From positions 62,001-126,000 of the forward strand of contig JAVJSU010000027.1 of NCBI GenBank assembly GCA_040219275.1: a stretch of DNA of 64,000 nt. Direction: 5' to 3'. The stretch's first letter is position 1; every line of letters begins with the position of its first letter. The stretch is from JAVJSU01 sp040219275. Lineage in GTDB: Bacteria; Chloroflexota; Anaerolineae; Aggregatilineales; Phototrophicaceae. The notes below the pieces were generated by a model. That model worked only from the letters and a program-made list of their open reading frames with translations. It was not told where the DNA came from and made no database searches. Position numbers and translations under genes: made by a program. Of the stretch, positions 27,552-36,099 are shown in pieces.

Positions 27552-28227
27552 ACTGATCGCTACCGTGTCTCATGACCTGAAGCAACCGTTAAGCGTGATG
27601 CGCGGGTATCTGGATTTGCTCCAGATGAAGAATACATTTGATACCTCCTCAGAAAACTTCGTCAATATGATTGACCGTTCTATCCAGAATATGCGCCAAC
27701 TGATTGATGATTTGCTCGACCTCGCCAAAATCGAATCCGGAATTGATCTGTCATTAGAACCGGTCTCATTGAATGCACTCATCACTGAAGTGGTAGAAAC
27801 CAACAGCAGTACGGCAATTCAAAAATCCATGACCGTGAACACCGACTTGTCGGAAAATTTGATGATGGTCAAAGGTGAACAAAATCGCCTCCATCAAATC
27901 TTTAATAACCTCATCGGGAACGCCATCAAATATACCCCGCCGGAAGGCAAGGTAGACATCAAAATGGAAAAACGGGGGGATTCAGTACGCGTATCTGTGC
28001 AGGACAATGGCTTGGGAATCAGCCCGGAAGATCAAGCACACATCTTCGAGCGATTCTATCGTGTGCGCCGCCCGGAAACTGAAAGCATTGACGGCACCGG
28101 TTTGGGTCTGGCAATCGTCAAAACACTCATTGAAGCGCATCAAGGAACGATCCGGCTGGAAAGCACGCTGGGCGAAGGGACGACCTTTTACGTTACCCTA
28201 CCCCTCAGCGAGGATGTTAACGGGTAG
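27511..28227 (+). CDS. Histidine kinase catalytic part (frameshifted from the GAF-PAS gene)
   Basis: A 238-residue protein with HisKA and HATPase_c domains. The phospho-acceptor is His21 in ATVSHDLKQPL. The ATPase part has the N box (IFNNLIGNAIKYT), G1 (DNGLGISPED), F box (FERFYRV) and G2 (GTGLGLAIVK). It autophosphorylates and passes phosphate to a response regulator, but none is nearby. It overlaps the sensor gene by 41 bases in the +1 frame. Starts at 27511 or 27523 (ATG) are possible, but neither has a good ribosome site. Confidence 0.85.
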   Translation: MSHPMKEMDRLKSELIATVSHDLKQPLSVMRGYLDLLQMKNTFDTSSENFVNMIDRSIQNMRQLIDDLLDLAKIESGIDLSLEPVSLNALITEVVETNSSTAIQKSMTVNTDLSENLMMVKGEQNRLHQIFNNLIGNAIKYTPPEGKVDIKMEKRGDSVRVSVQDNGLGISPEDQAHIFERFYRVRRPETESIDGTGLGLAIVKTLIEAHQGTIRLESTLGEGTTFYVTLPLSEDVNG

Positions 28228-28274
28228 GAAAAAGTCGAGAGAAATTACAAATCGCCGTTCGGAAAATGAAAATT

Positions 28275-28311
28275 AAGATCCCGCCACCAAATGATGACGG
28301 GATTTTATTTT
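28275..28311 (+). terminator. Intrinsic terminator after the histidine kinase
   Basis: ATCCCG at 28278-28283 pairs with CGGGAT at 28298-28303, followed by TTTATTTT. It also lies just after the end of the converging transporter gene at 28324. Confidence 0.75.
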
Positions 28312-28323
28312 CAAGACAACTGA

Positions 28324-30336
28324 TTAAAGCGACGCATCTTCCGGTGTTGAAACAGGTTTCGATTCGGTCACTTTTTGGGGTGACAATTTACCCGTTTTTC
28401 CTGTTATCGTCTCCGGTGAATAGAGTTCATCACCAATGCGATACGGCACATTAATGACCGGACGACCGCGACCACGGGCGATTTGATCCCGATACAGCGC
28501 CTCACGGATGGTTACACTCGTCCCATTGTGCAACAGGCGTTCCCACCAATGCTCAACAACGAATTCGGGAATAACGACCATCGTCGGGATGTGCATGTGG
28601 CTTTCTTCGTCAAATTCATGCAAATATTCGATCAACGGACGGGCGATTTCACGATAAGGCGACTCCACCACATCGAGCGTCACACTATGTAGATTCCATT
28701 CATGCCAGCGTTGTTCCAGCACTTCGACGGCTTCCGGTTCTACGGCAATCGCACAGGCATGAACGTTATCAGAGACACTCATCGCATATTCCAGCGCCTG
28801 CAATGAACAACGATTGAGGCTATTCATCAATACAACAACCGGAACACTGCCTGTCGCTTTAGTCCGAACACGGATCGGACCCGGTTTGATGCCATCAAGT
28901 GTCAACGAGTGTGCCACGCTCAGATAATGCTTGTGAATTTGGATGAACAGGGTCATCAGCAATGGAATGGCGAGCATAACAATCCACGCACCTTCAGCAA
29001 ATTTGGTCACCATCAGGATGAGACCGACCACTGCTGTACACAACGCACCAAACGCGTTTAAGCTCAGACGGAAACGCCACATAAAATCTGGCTTAAAGCC
29101 CTCTTTATCGCGTTCTTTTAGCCAGTGAATGACCATACCGGATTGTGACAGCGTAAAGCTGATAAACACACCGACGGCATAAAGCGGCAGTAAGTTATGC
29201 TCACGGGCGCGGAACATGACGATCAAAATACCCGCGATCACCGATAGCGCGATAATCCCGTTGCTATACACCAGACGATCACCCCAATTGGTGAGTTGAC
29301 GTGGTAGGTAACGATCTGCGGCGATTAATGACGCGAGGCGGGGAAAATCTGCGAAAGCTGTGTTCGCCGCAAGCGACAAAATCAGCAGTGTCGAGAATTG
29401 AATATAGTAGAAAAGGACACTCCCCTCGCCGAAGATTTCACGGCTGACCTGTGAAAGCACGGTAGTTTCCATGCCTTCTTCGATGACTACCGGAAAGTTA
29501 TTTGCCAGAAAAGTGATGCCGATGAACATGGTACAGAGCAAGAAGACCATAACGATCAATGTCTGACCGGCATTCTTGCTTTCCGGCACTTTAAAGGCAG
29601 GAATACCATTAGAGATCGCTTCGATACCCGTTAAGGCTGTACATCCCGCCGCATACGCACGGAGCGCAATAAAAAGTGTCAACCCGCTCAAGGCAGTCGC
29701 ACTCTCAGTCGCCGCTTCCACCTGATTGCCCGTAGGTACAGGGATGTCGCCAGAAATCACACGGAAAACACCATACAGGATCATCGCAAGGATGCCGAAT
29801 ACAAACGCGTATGTCGGGATCGAGAAAAATGTCCCGCTCTCTTGAACACCGCGTAGATTCATAATGGTGATAAACACAACAATCGCCAGCGCAATTTCAA
29901 TACGATAAGGTGCTAGCCCTTCAAATGCAGAGGTCAACGCCGCCACACCCGCAGACACGCTCACCGCGACAGTCAAAATATAATCAATCAGCAACGATGA
30001 CGCGGCAGTTAAGCCGGGGAGAATGCCGAGATTATCCTTGGCGACGATATACGCACCACCGCCATTCGGATAGGCGTGGATGGTTTGAAAATAAGAGAAG
30101 GCGACGATCAACAACAGCGCAGAAATACCGAGCGCGATAGACCACGATACCCCTAACGCCCCTGTTCCCGCGCCAATCAACACGAGCAAAATGGCTTCAG
30201 TGGCATACGCACTGGACGAAAGTGCATCGGACGAAAAGACCGCCAGCGCCTTGATCTTGCTTAACCGCTGATGAATAAGTTGATGGGTAGCGAGCGGCTC
30301 GCCAATAATCATACGCCGCAAATTGACCACTTGCAT
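28324..30336 (-). CDS. APC-superfamily permease, KimA-like, with soluble C-terminal domain
   Basis: A 670-residue transporter with about 12 helices (residues 28-467). The first helix carries FSSDALSSSAYATEAIL, a pattern shared by KimA/YdaO-type potassium importers and related APC amino-acid permeases; helix three has PNGGGAYIVA. Residues 468-670 form a soluble domain resembling a universal-stress-protein fold (VPVVVLMNSLNRCSLQALEYAM). In KimA the soluble part takes part in cyclic di-AMP control. The cargo, K+ or an amino acid, cannot be settled by eye. GAAGGAG precedes the ATG. A terminator-like hairpin lies about 95 bases upstream. Confidence 0.8.
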   Translation of the reverse strand: MQVVNLRRMIIGEPLATHQLIHQRLSKIKALAVFSSDALSSSAYATEAILLVLIGAGTGALGVSWSIALGISALLLIVAFSYFQTIHAYPNGGGAYIVAKDNLGILPGLTAASSLLIDYILTVAVSVSAGVAALTSAFEGLAPYRIEIALAIVVFITIMNLRGVQESGTFFSIPTYAFVFGILAMILYGVFRVISGDIPVPTGNQVEAATESATALSGLTLFIALRAYAAGCTALTGIEAISNGIPAFKVPESKNAGQTLIVMVFLLCTMFIGITFLANNFPVVIEEGMETTVLSQVSREIFGEGSVLFYYIQFSTLLILSLAANTAFADFPRLASLIAADRYLPRQLTNWGDRLVYSNGIIALSVIAGILIVMFRAREHNLLPLYAVGVFISFTLSQSGMVIHWLKERDKEGFKPDFMWRFRLSLNAFGALCTAVVGLILMVTKFAEGAWIVMLAIPLLMTLFIQIHKHYLSVAHSLTLDGIKPGPIRVRTKATGSVPVVVLMNSLNRCSLQALEYAMSVSDNVHACAIAVEPEAVEVLEQRWHEWNLHSVTLDVVESPYREIARPLIEYLHEFDEESHMHIPTMVVIPEFVVEHWWERLLHNGTSVTIREALYRDQIARGRGRPVINVPYRIGDELYSPETITGKTGKLSPQKVTESKPVSTPEDASL

Positions 30337-30427
30337 CGAAACGTTTCTCCTTCATTATTCTCATACACATTGACTACATCTTTACGGGTTTGAAACAGCA
30401 TCAACCACCAACGACCATACAAACATA

Positions 30428-30463
30428 AAAAACCCTGGAAGGTTACACTTCAAAGGGAGCGAA
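30428..30463 (-). terminator. Terminator-like hairpin in the KimA-like leader
   Basis: On the minus strand CCCT-TT-GAAG, a six-base loop, CTTC-C-AGGG and then six T. It lies about 95 bases before the start codon at 30336, so read-through would be needed to express the gene if transcription begins upstream. Confidence 0.5.
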
Positions 30464-30694
30464 TTCTAAAGATTCGTACCTGAATGGTTAGGAAGTTTGG
30501 GGAGGAGAATGTGAATGGAGGTCGCAAATAGGCATGTGGAATGAGCGTGCCAAACGAGAAATCGTTAGCGCATCTATACCTGATTTATTGTTATAGTCAT
30601 CCACCATCGGGAGATGCTTTCACTCCATAGTATTCTTTAATTAGCATACTCCTGCCTTTATAGCGCGTCAAGATAAAGCGTATCAAGATTTTAT

Positions 30695-30729
30695 AAAAAC
30701 GCCCTATCCAACAATCAGGATAAGGCGTT
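30695..30729 (-). terminator. Intrinsic terminator of the 758-residue transporter gene
   Basis: On the minus strand AACGCC-TT-ATCC ... GGAT-AG-GGCGTT followed by TTT and A/T. The stem has one two-base mismatch. It lies 65 bases after the stop codon. Confidence 0.75.
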
Positions 30730-30793
30730 CTATTTTCAATATTGTTTTGATGAAACTTACTGAGCGAAAATGCAAAAGTTAACCGTTAGTTCG

Positions 30794-33070
30794 CTAACCG
30801 TTGCCTTCTGTACCGAACGTTTCATCGGTGGCGGTTTCACCATCTTCTATACCGTAAATTGCTTTCCGCTCTGCTTCGGTAGTCGGGAGTGGTTTCACCG
30901 TCATAATTTTCTCGATGATTTCTTCCTTGACCTCATCCACCAGACCGAGGTCTTGCAACGTCCAGACGGTGGTTATCCGTCCGCTTACATTGGGCCATTG
31001 GTCTTTCGCCCATACATAGCGTTGACGCGCAAATTGCCAGACTTCTTCCGGTTGTTTAATCCACTGATAGTTACTAAACTCTTGCCAGACTTCATCCGCA
31101 GGTGTGCGCGGGAACAGCGCCTTAATCATCGCTTTCTGTACATCTTCTACAGTCCGACAATGGCTTTCCCAGTTATGGCTGTACTTATCAATGAATGTGA
31201 AGATACCATAATGAGAATAATGCTCAATCGTGGTCAATACATCATTTTTCATGTGGTAGCCATCCATATACACATCTTCAAGATGGATACTCGGCTCTTC
31301 AAAGCGTTCCCCATGATGGCGTACTTCATGGGTTTCTTCCCATGTGATCGGCAAGATATCATAGGTATGGCTAATTAATCGGCGAATGCTTTCCGGCGCG
31401 ACGTTAAATTTTACGAGTGTGCCACTATCGATCATCATTTCAACCAATTCAGCGATACCGTGCTGGCGTGCCTCGTCTTCCGCACGATCATTACCACTGC
31501 CATAGAGACGTTGCCTACCCGGTAGTTGTGACATGGCGATTTCTTCATCATTAATGGGGAAGATACGGCGTAAACTACCGCGATAGATGAACAGTTGAAA
31601 CACCGTAATCAGCGCCGCAAAAAAGATAATCGGCGGGAGCGCGGCAGTTTTCTGCGTGATCAATACAATCGCCATAAAGTAGCTGGCAAACATCCCGCGC
31701 AATCCTGCAAAGCGTAAGGTACGTGCCTCTGGCGACCCTGGTTGAATGCCACGATCTAGCAACACATCGTCACGGACGAAGAAAATCGTCGTACTGGTAA
31801 TTACAAAGGCGCTTACAAAGCCGAACGCATAATAAGCCTCAACCAGCGTCACACTGGGAATTGCGGGTATAAAGATCGCCGCCGCAATCCAGATGACGAC
31901 AATACCGATCCGATCATCCTCAAAAGCACGCGGCAAGCGCCCAAGTCGAGCCGCATTCGCCGCAACCGCCGCCCCCCCAACGTAACCACCGCCCTGCGCC
32001 AGGAGCAGGATAATCGCCAGCAACACACCCGCAATCAATAGCATCACCGACCCCGTTCCGAAGACGATTTCGTATTGAATGAGCAACGTACTGTAGCCTT
32101 CAGTCGCCGGAATGTTCCACTGTTGGGCGGCAAGTAGTTGCATAATGCCGGTGCCAATTAGGAAAATCGCCGCCAGAATCAGCGCCGTGTTGATGACCTT
32201 CCACTTTGGACGTGCCGCGTGCTTACCGCTGGCAGGAATCACTTCATAGCCAGAAAAGCCAAGCATCGCACTACTCATCGAGCGCAGGAAATATTGAAAG
32301 AATAGCGTGATCGTCAACGGTTCGAGATCGCTGGCAACCTGCGTTACATAGGTTCCATTTTGTTGGGCAAGTTCCGGCACCACATGATCGACAATACCGG
32401 ATGATTCCAGCCCATGCACAATCATACCCACTTTATCGCCTAGCGAAGGATCGGTGAGTGCAGTAAAAGAGACGTAGCTCAGGGTAAAAAGTGTGAAGAC
32501 GGTAAACGCACCACCACCTAGCAAAAACATCGGTACTGCCCGACGTGGTCCGACGGATACCAATACCGCCATAATAAAGAAGGCGTAGATTTCCGACATA
32601 ATCACGCGTTGGGGCGCAAGTTCTGGCAAGATGAGCAATGTTGCATCTGTCGCGGCGATAGAACTGATGATAATCGTCAGCACCGCGTCAATGAAGAACA
32701 TACTCGTCCCCACCCACGAGAGCCAGCGCATCCTTGGGGGACCGATTGCCTCTACAAGGGGACCACTACCGCCTGCATTCGGCCTGAGGTATGCACCGGC
32801 TTTATAAGCAGGCACAATCCCAAAAAACAGCATGATGGCTAACGTGGCGAACGCCAGCATTGCGACTTCGTGATACCCGTGTGCGCCTTCGATGGCAAGC
32901 AATGTTTGATAGGCGGCGACGCTGAACGCATCCGAGGCGATCTCGAAAATGAGCGCGAAAATACCCAGCCCTGCACCGCCGAGCAACAAACCTTCTACGG
33001 CAAGGCGCGGCACCTTGCGGTCAGCTTCTCTGCGCTCTTCGGGGTTGATATAATTTTTGAAACCGAACAT
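30794..33070 (-). CDS. Divergent APC-type transporter with 250-residue C-terminal domain
   Basis: A 758-residue protein. Residues 25-505 form about 12 helices with features of APC-superfamily permeases (AYKAGAYLRPNAGGSGPLVEA near the second and third helices; SSAMLGFSGYEVIPA in the middle). Residues 506-758 are soluble, His- and Trp-rich (HEVRHHGERF, HYSHYGIF, YSHNWESH, PEEVWQFARQRYVWAKDQW). I know no family for this part. The first half of the domain may resemble regulator or nucleotide-binding modules of other transporters, but that is a guess. It has its own promoter, a leader with a hairpin, and a terminator. Confidence 0.7.
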   Translation of the reverse strand: MFGFKNYINPEERREADRKVPRLAVEGLLLGGAGLGIFALIFEIASDAFSVAAYQTLLAIEGAHGYHEVAMLAFATLAIMLFFGIVPAYKAGAYLRPNAGGSGPLVEAIGPPRMRWLSWVGTSMFFIDAVLTIIISSIAATDATLLILPELAPQRVIMSEIYAFFIMAVLVSVGPRRAVPMFLLGGGAFTVFTLFTLSYVSFTALTDPSLGDKVGMIVHGLESSGIVDHVVPELAQQNGTYVTQVASDLEPLTITLFFQYFLRSMSSAMLGFSGYEVIPASGKHAARPKWKVINTALILAAIFLIGTGIMQLLAAQQWNIPATEGYSTLLIQYEIVFGTGSVMLLIAGVLLAIILLLAQGGGYVGGAAVAANAARLGRLPRAFEDDRIGIVVIWIAAAIFIPAIPSVTLVEAYYAFGFVSAFVITSTTIFFVRDDVLLDRGIQPGSPEARTLRFAGLRGMFASYFMAIVLITQKTAALPPIIFFAALITVFQLFIYRGSLRRIFPINDEEIAMSQLPGRQRLYGSGNDRAEDEARQHGIAELVEMMIDSGTLVKFNVAPESIRRLISHTYDILPITWEETHEVRHHGERFEEPSIHLEDVYMDGYHMKNDVLTTIEHYSHYGIFTFIDKYSHNWESHCRTVEDVQKAMIKALFPRTPADEVWQEFSNYQWIKQPEEVWQFARQRYVWAKDQWPNVSGRITTVWTLQDLGLVDEVKEEIIEKIMTVKPLPTTEAERKAIYGIEDGETATDETFGTEGNG

Positions 33071-33107
33071 TCAGATATTTCCTTAATTGTCTTCAGCCTG
33101 GAGACAG

Positions 33108-33142
33108 CAAAAAAGGTCTCACCATAAAAAACGAGACCCACC
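33108..33142 (-). terminator. Attenuator-like hairpin in transporter leader
   Basis: On the minus strand GGTCTC, a loop of about 12 bases, GAGACC and then six T. It sits between the promoter (33200-33228) and the start codon (33070). A smaller hairpin (CTCTA-GATG-TAGAG) precedes it. The arrangement fits transcription attenuation. Confidence 0.6.
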
Positions 33143-33199
33143 TATAAATATTACTCTACATCTAGAGGTTTTTAAAATAGTGTTATTTCGTAATGCCCA

Positions 33200-33228
33200 A
33201 TCATTGGGGGTTTGGCGCATTGTGTCAA
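33200..33228 (-). promoter_or_regulatory. Sigma-70-type promoter of the 758-residue transporter gene
   Basis: On the minus strand TTGACA (33223-33228), a 17-base spacer and AATGAT (33200-33205). The leader would be about 120 bases. Confidence 0.6.
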
Positions 33229-33312
33229 CCCTACGAAACAATGGCAGGACGGGACTGCTAACGGTATTATCCAGAAACACTCTTTTACATAAACAAGCCT
33301 TTTGAGCGAAAA

Positions 33313-34923
33313 ATGACCGTTATTACCTCTAAAGTAAATCCAAAAAGTGACGATTATCGTCAAAATTATGACCACAATTGCCAGCTCATCGAAACCTTAC
33401 AGGCACGGCAGGCAAAAGTGCGTGAAGGTGGTAGCGAACGCGCCCGCCAACGCCATCTTGATCGCGGGAAGATTCTGCCACGCGAACGAGTCGAACTGCT
33501 TCTTGATCCCGGTACGCCCTTTCTCGAATTGAGCACCCTCGCCGCATGGGATATGTATAATGATGAGACTCCCGGCGCGGGCGTGATTGCTGGAATTGGC
33601 GTGGTGAATGGTGTGGAAGTCATCGTCAGTTGCAATGAAGCCACCGTTAAAGGCGGCACAAGTTATCCCATCACTGTTGATAAAAGTCTGCGCGCGCAGG
33701 AAATCGCCACGATTAACCATCTGCCCTGCATTTACCTTGTCGAATCGGGTGGCGCGAACCTGCCCCATCAATCAGAGTTATTCGTCAAAGGTGGGCGGGG
33801 ATTTGCGAATCAGGCAATTATGAGTGGCATGGGCATCCCGCAGATCGCGCTGGTTTTCGGCAACAGCACAGCAGGCGGCGCGTACATCCCCGGCTTGAGT
33901 GATTACACCGTGTTCGTGCGGGGTAAGGCATTAGCATTTCTCGGCGGACCTCCACTTGTCAAAATGGCAACAGGCGAAGAAGTCGATGAAGAAACGCTCG
34001 GCGGGACGGATATGCACGCGCAAATTTCTGGCTTGGCGGATTATGTTGCAGAAGATGACGCAGACGCAATTCGTATCGGGCGCGAGATCGTCAAACAACT
34101 GAATTGGCGCAAGACCGTCCATGCAGATTTACGTGCGCCGGAAGCCCCGTTATATGACCCTGATGAATTGCTCGGCATCGTCCCGATTGATACCATCCGT
34201 AAACCACTCGATATGCGTCAGGTCATTGCCCGCATCGTGGATGGCTCACGTCTACATGAATTCAAGCCGGATTATGGCAACACACTTATCACCGGACACG
34301 CCCACATTAACGGCTTTCCGGTGGGCATTATCGCCAATAACGGCGTATTATTCAGCGAGAGCGCCAACAAAGCCTCCCAGTTTATCCAACTCTGTAATCA
34401 CAGCCGCACTCCGCTGATTTATTTACAAAATATTACCGGCTTTATGGTCGGCGAAAAAGCCGAAACGGGCGGGATCATCAAGCACGGCGCACAGATGATT
34501 AACGCCGTCGCCAACAGCACCGTGCCACAATTTACCGTGCTCATCGGCGGTGCATACGGCGCGGGATATTATGCGATGTGTGGTCGCCCTTATGATCCGC
34601 GTTTGATCTTCGCGTGGCCCACCAGCCGGACGGCGGTCATGGGCGCGGAGCAAGCGGCGGGCGTGCTTGGAATCGTGCAGGAAGCGTCTATGCGTGGGCG
34701 CGGGCAAGAGCCGGATATGGAGCAAATCGAAGGCATGAAGGCGATGGTGCACTATAAATTCGAGGAAGAATCCGACCCCTATTATGGCACAGCGCGCCTG
34801 TGGGATGATGGCATCATTGACCCGCGAGACACCCGTGACGCGCTGACGGTGGGCTTATCCATGAGCTATAACCGCGATTGGGTCAGCGAAGGCGCACCGC
34901 GTTACGGCAACTTCAGGATGTAA
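33313..34923 (+). CDS. Acyl-CoA carboxylase carboxyltransferase (beta) subunit, methylcrotonyl/geranyl-CoA type
   Basis: A 536-residue carboxyltransferase, the usual length of LiuB/AtuC-type beta subunits. The N-half has the crotonase-fold oxyanion region (VESGGANLPHQSELF, GNSTAGGAYIPG). The C-half has LQNITGFMVG, GGIIKHGAQMI and GGAYGAGYYAMCGRPYDPR, which are marks of methylcrotonyl- and geranyl-CoA carboxylases rather than propionyl-CoA carboxylase. It moves carboxyl from biotin to the gamma carbon of the enoyl-CoA. The partner alpha subunit is 13 kb downstream at 46220. A Phe (methylcrotonyl) or Gly (geranyl) residue in the acyl pocket would tell the substrate; I cannot place it by eye. 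The ribosome site is weak. Confidence 0.88.
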   Translation: MTVITSKVNPKSDDYRQNYDHNCQLIETLQARQAKVREGGSERARQRHLDRGKILPRERVELLLDPGTPFLELSTLAAWDMYNDETPGAGVIAGIGVVNGVEVIVSCNEATVKGGTSYPITVDKSLRAQEIATINHLPCIYLVESGGANLPHQSELFVKGGRGFANQAIMSGMGIPQIALVFGNSTAGGAYIPGLSDYTVFVRGKALAFLGGPPLVKMATGEEVDEETLGGTDMHAQISGLADYVAEDDADAIRIGREIVKQLNWRKTVHADLRAPEAPLYDPDELLGIVPIDTIRKPLDMRQVIARIVDGSRLHEFKPDYGNTLITGHAHINGFPVGIIANNGVLFSESANKASQFIQLCNHSRTPLIYLQNITGFMVGEKAETGGIIKHGAQMINAVANSTVPQFTVLIGGAYGAGYYAMCGRPYDPRLIFAWPTSRTAVMGAEQAAGVLGIVQEASMRGRGQEPDMEQIEGMKAMVHYKFEEESDPYYGTARLWDDGIIDPRDTRDALTVGLSMSYNRDWVSEGAPRYGNFRM

Positions 34924-34950
34924 GTAAGAGCGAAGGACTGAACATAAATC

Positions 34951-35463
34951 ATGGCGTTTATCACCTTAAATCTCAACGAAAAAATTGAAGGCAGTAGCTT
35001 TGAGACGGAAACGGAAGCCCGCGCCTATTGTCGAAAAGCGTACTCGCCCCTGTTACTCATTTTTGAGGCTTCGTGGGATGATGTTTATCATAACCTGAAA
35101 CAGCCCGTCGCCATTTATCTCAACGGTAAAGGCTATAACACGGTTGAAATCGAAAAAGATGTCCCTTATGTTACGTATGTAGTAAACAAGAGTCGGCTAC
35201 CGCAATCACCTGACTTTGAAGCGATTATCTCTGGAGAAATGACTCATTCTGAAGTTCAAGATGCGCTTGAATCAGCGTTTAAAAACGGGAAAAAACTTGT
35301 GTGGATCATTCACGAGGATTTGCGAATAATAAACGCTCACACGTCGGATAAACGCAATCAATTCTGGATGAAAAGTGGCGACGACGAAATTAATGGCGGT
35401 GAGGTTGCCCCTGACTTCTCCGTTAAAGTTACTGAATTATTTGATGAAGTCATTGTGGAGTAA
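34951..35463 (+). CDS. Uma2-like C-terminal half, unknown N-terminus
   Basis: A 170-residue protein. The last 70 residues (GKKLVWIIHEDLRIINAHTSD, then GGEVAPDFSVKVTELFD) follow the C-terminal pattern of Uma2/DUF820 endonuclease-like proteins. The N-terminal 100 residues do not show the usual Uma2 catalytic region (no clear PD-(D/E)XK). The protein may be a remnant, a fused variant or a coincidence in pattern. It is 27 bases after the carboxylase beta gene and six bases before the RNA-binding protein gene, so probably cotranscribed. Confidence 0.5.
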   Translation: MAFITLNLNEKIEGSSFETETEARAYCRKAYSPLLLIFEASWDDVYHNLKQPVAIYLNGKGYNTVEIEKDVPYVTYVVNKSRLPQSPDFEAIISGEMTHSEVQDALESAFKNGKKLVWIIHEDLRIINAHTSDKRNQFWMKSGDDEINGGEVAPDFSVKVTELFDEVIVE

Positions 35464-35469
35464 GGTAGT

Positions 35470-36081
35470 ATGGCACGCGAAATACTTTATGTCTCTAATT
35501 TTGCAGAACACGTCACAGAAGACCATCTGCGGGAGTTGTTCGGGCAGTTCGGGGATGTTGACCATATCGAAATTGGCGATAGCCTAAGATTCGATGTTCG
35601 GAACGCTTTAGTGACGATGTCTGCGGAAAAATCCGCCACCAAAGCCATGCACACGCTCAACGGCACGACCTTTGAGGATCGGTATATCTACATCAGCTAC
35701 CCCACGCCTGACCCTAAATATTATGAAATGGGGCTTTCGGCAAAGGCACGTCAAAATGCGGAGGCGGTCTGCAACACATTGGACGAACATTACCGTAAAC
35801 AGGTGCGCCGAATACACACAATGATGCTCGTCTGTGGCTATAGTTTCGTCGAAGCAGTGCTGAAAGAAGCGAAAGAAATTTATGAGGGCGACGGAATGCT
35901 CACACTGGATGGCAGTCGCAAGCGGACGCTTGGCGGTGTGTTCTTCCAACTCGCAAACCGCTATTATTCACCGACGCTGTACTCACTCATCTATTCGCGT
36001 GGTGGCAAACTCCCCGGCTACAAAAAAGAAGATGATCGGGCGTTTTATCACCTGATTCTCAATCCGCACGAGGATGTGTAG
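35470..36081 (+). CDS. RRM and PHAX-type RNA-binding protein
   Basis: A 203-residue protein with an RRM at residues 4-77. RNP2 is LYVSNF; RNP1 is degenerate (RNALVTM), lacking the usual aromatic pair. Residues 95-165 (HYRKQVRRIHTMMLVCGYSFVEAVLKEA, then GDGMLTLDGSRKRTLGGVFFQL) match the pattern of the PHAX RNA-binding domain, best known from the eukaryotic U-snRNA export adaptor and also listed in some bacteria. The two together predict RNA binding. It lies in the acyl-CoA cluster, between the Uma2-like gene and a methyltransferase. No biological role is known to me. Confidence 0.75.
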   Translation: MAREILYVSNFAEHVTEDHLRELFGQFGDVDHIEIGDSLRFDVRNALVTMSAEKSATKAMHTLNGTTFEDRYIYISYPTPDPKYYEMGLSAKARQNAEAVCNTLDEHYRKQVRRIHTMMLVCGYSFVEAVLKEAKEIYEGDGMLTLDGSRKRTLGGVFFQLANRYYSPTLYSLIYSRGGKLPGYKKEDDRAFYHLILNPHEDV

Positions 36082-36099
36082 GCTAAGGAGCAACGAATA

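Larger units (their letters stand above)
30337..30793. other. Intergenic region between two transporters
   Basis: A 457-base spacer with no supportable gene. It contains the terminator of the upstream transporter (30695-30729), a second terminator-like hairpin in the leader of the KimA-like gene (30428-30463), and a small perfect hairpin with the arms CGAAT/ATTCG near 30470. I looked for the conserved blocks of the ydaO cyclic di-AMP riboswitch and did not see them. Confidence 0.5.

Noticed and set aside
28483..28692. Small plus-strand frame antisense to the KimA-like gene
   Set aside because: No ribosome site; its composition follows the opposite-strand gene.
30337..30793. ydaO cyclic di-AMP riboswitch
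   Set aside because: The conserved blocks of that riboswitch were not found by eye on the minus strand; only a terminator-like hairpin remains.
30770..31378. 202-codon plus-strand frame inside the transporter
   Set aside because: It is antisense to the conserved C-terminal region of the minus-strand transporter and has no family pattern.
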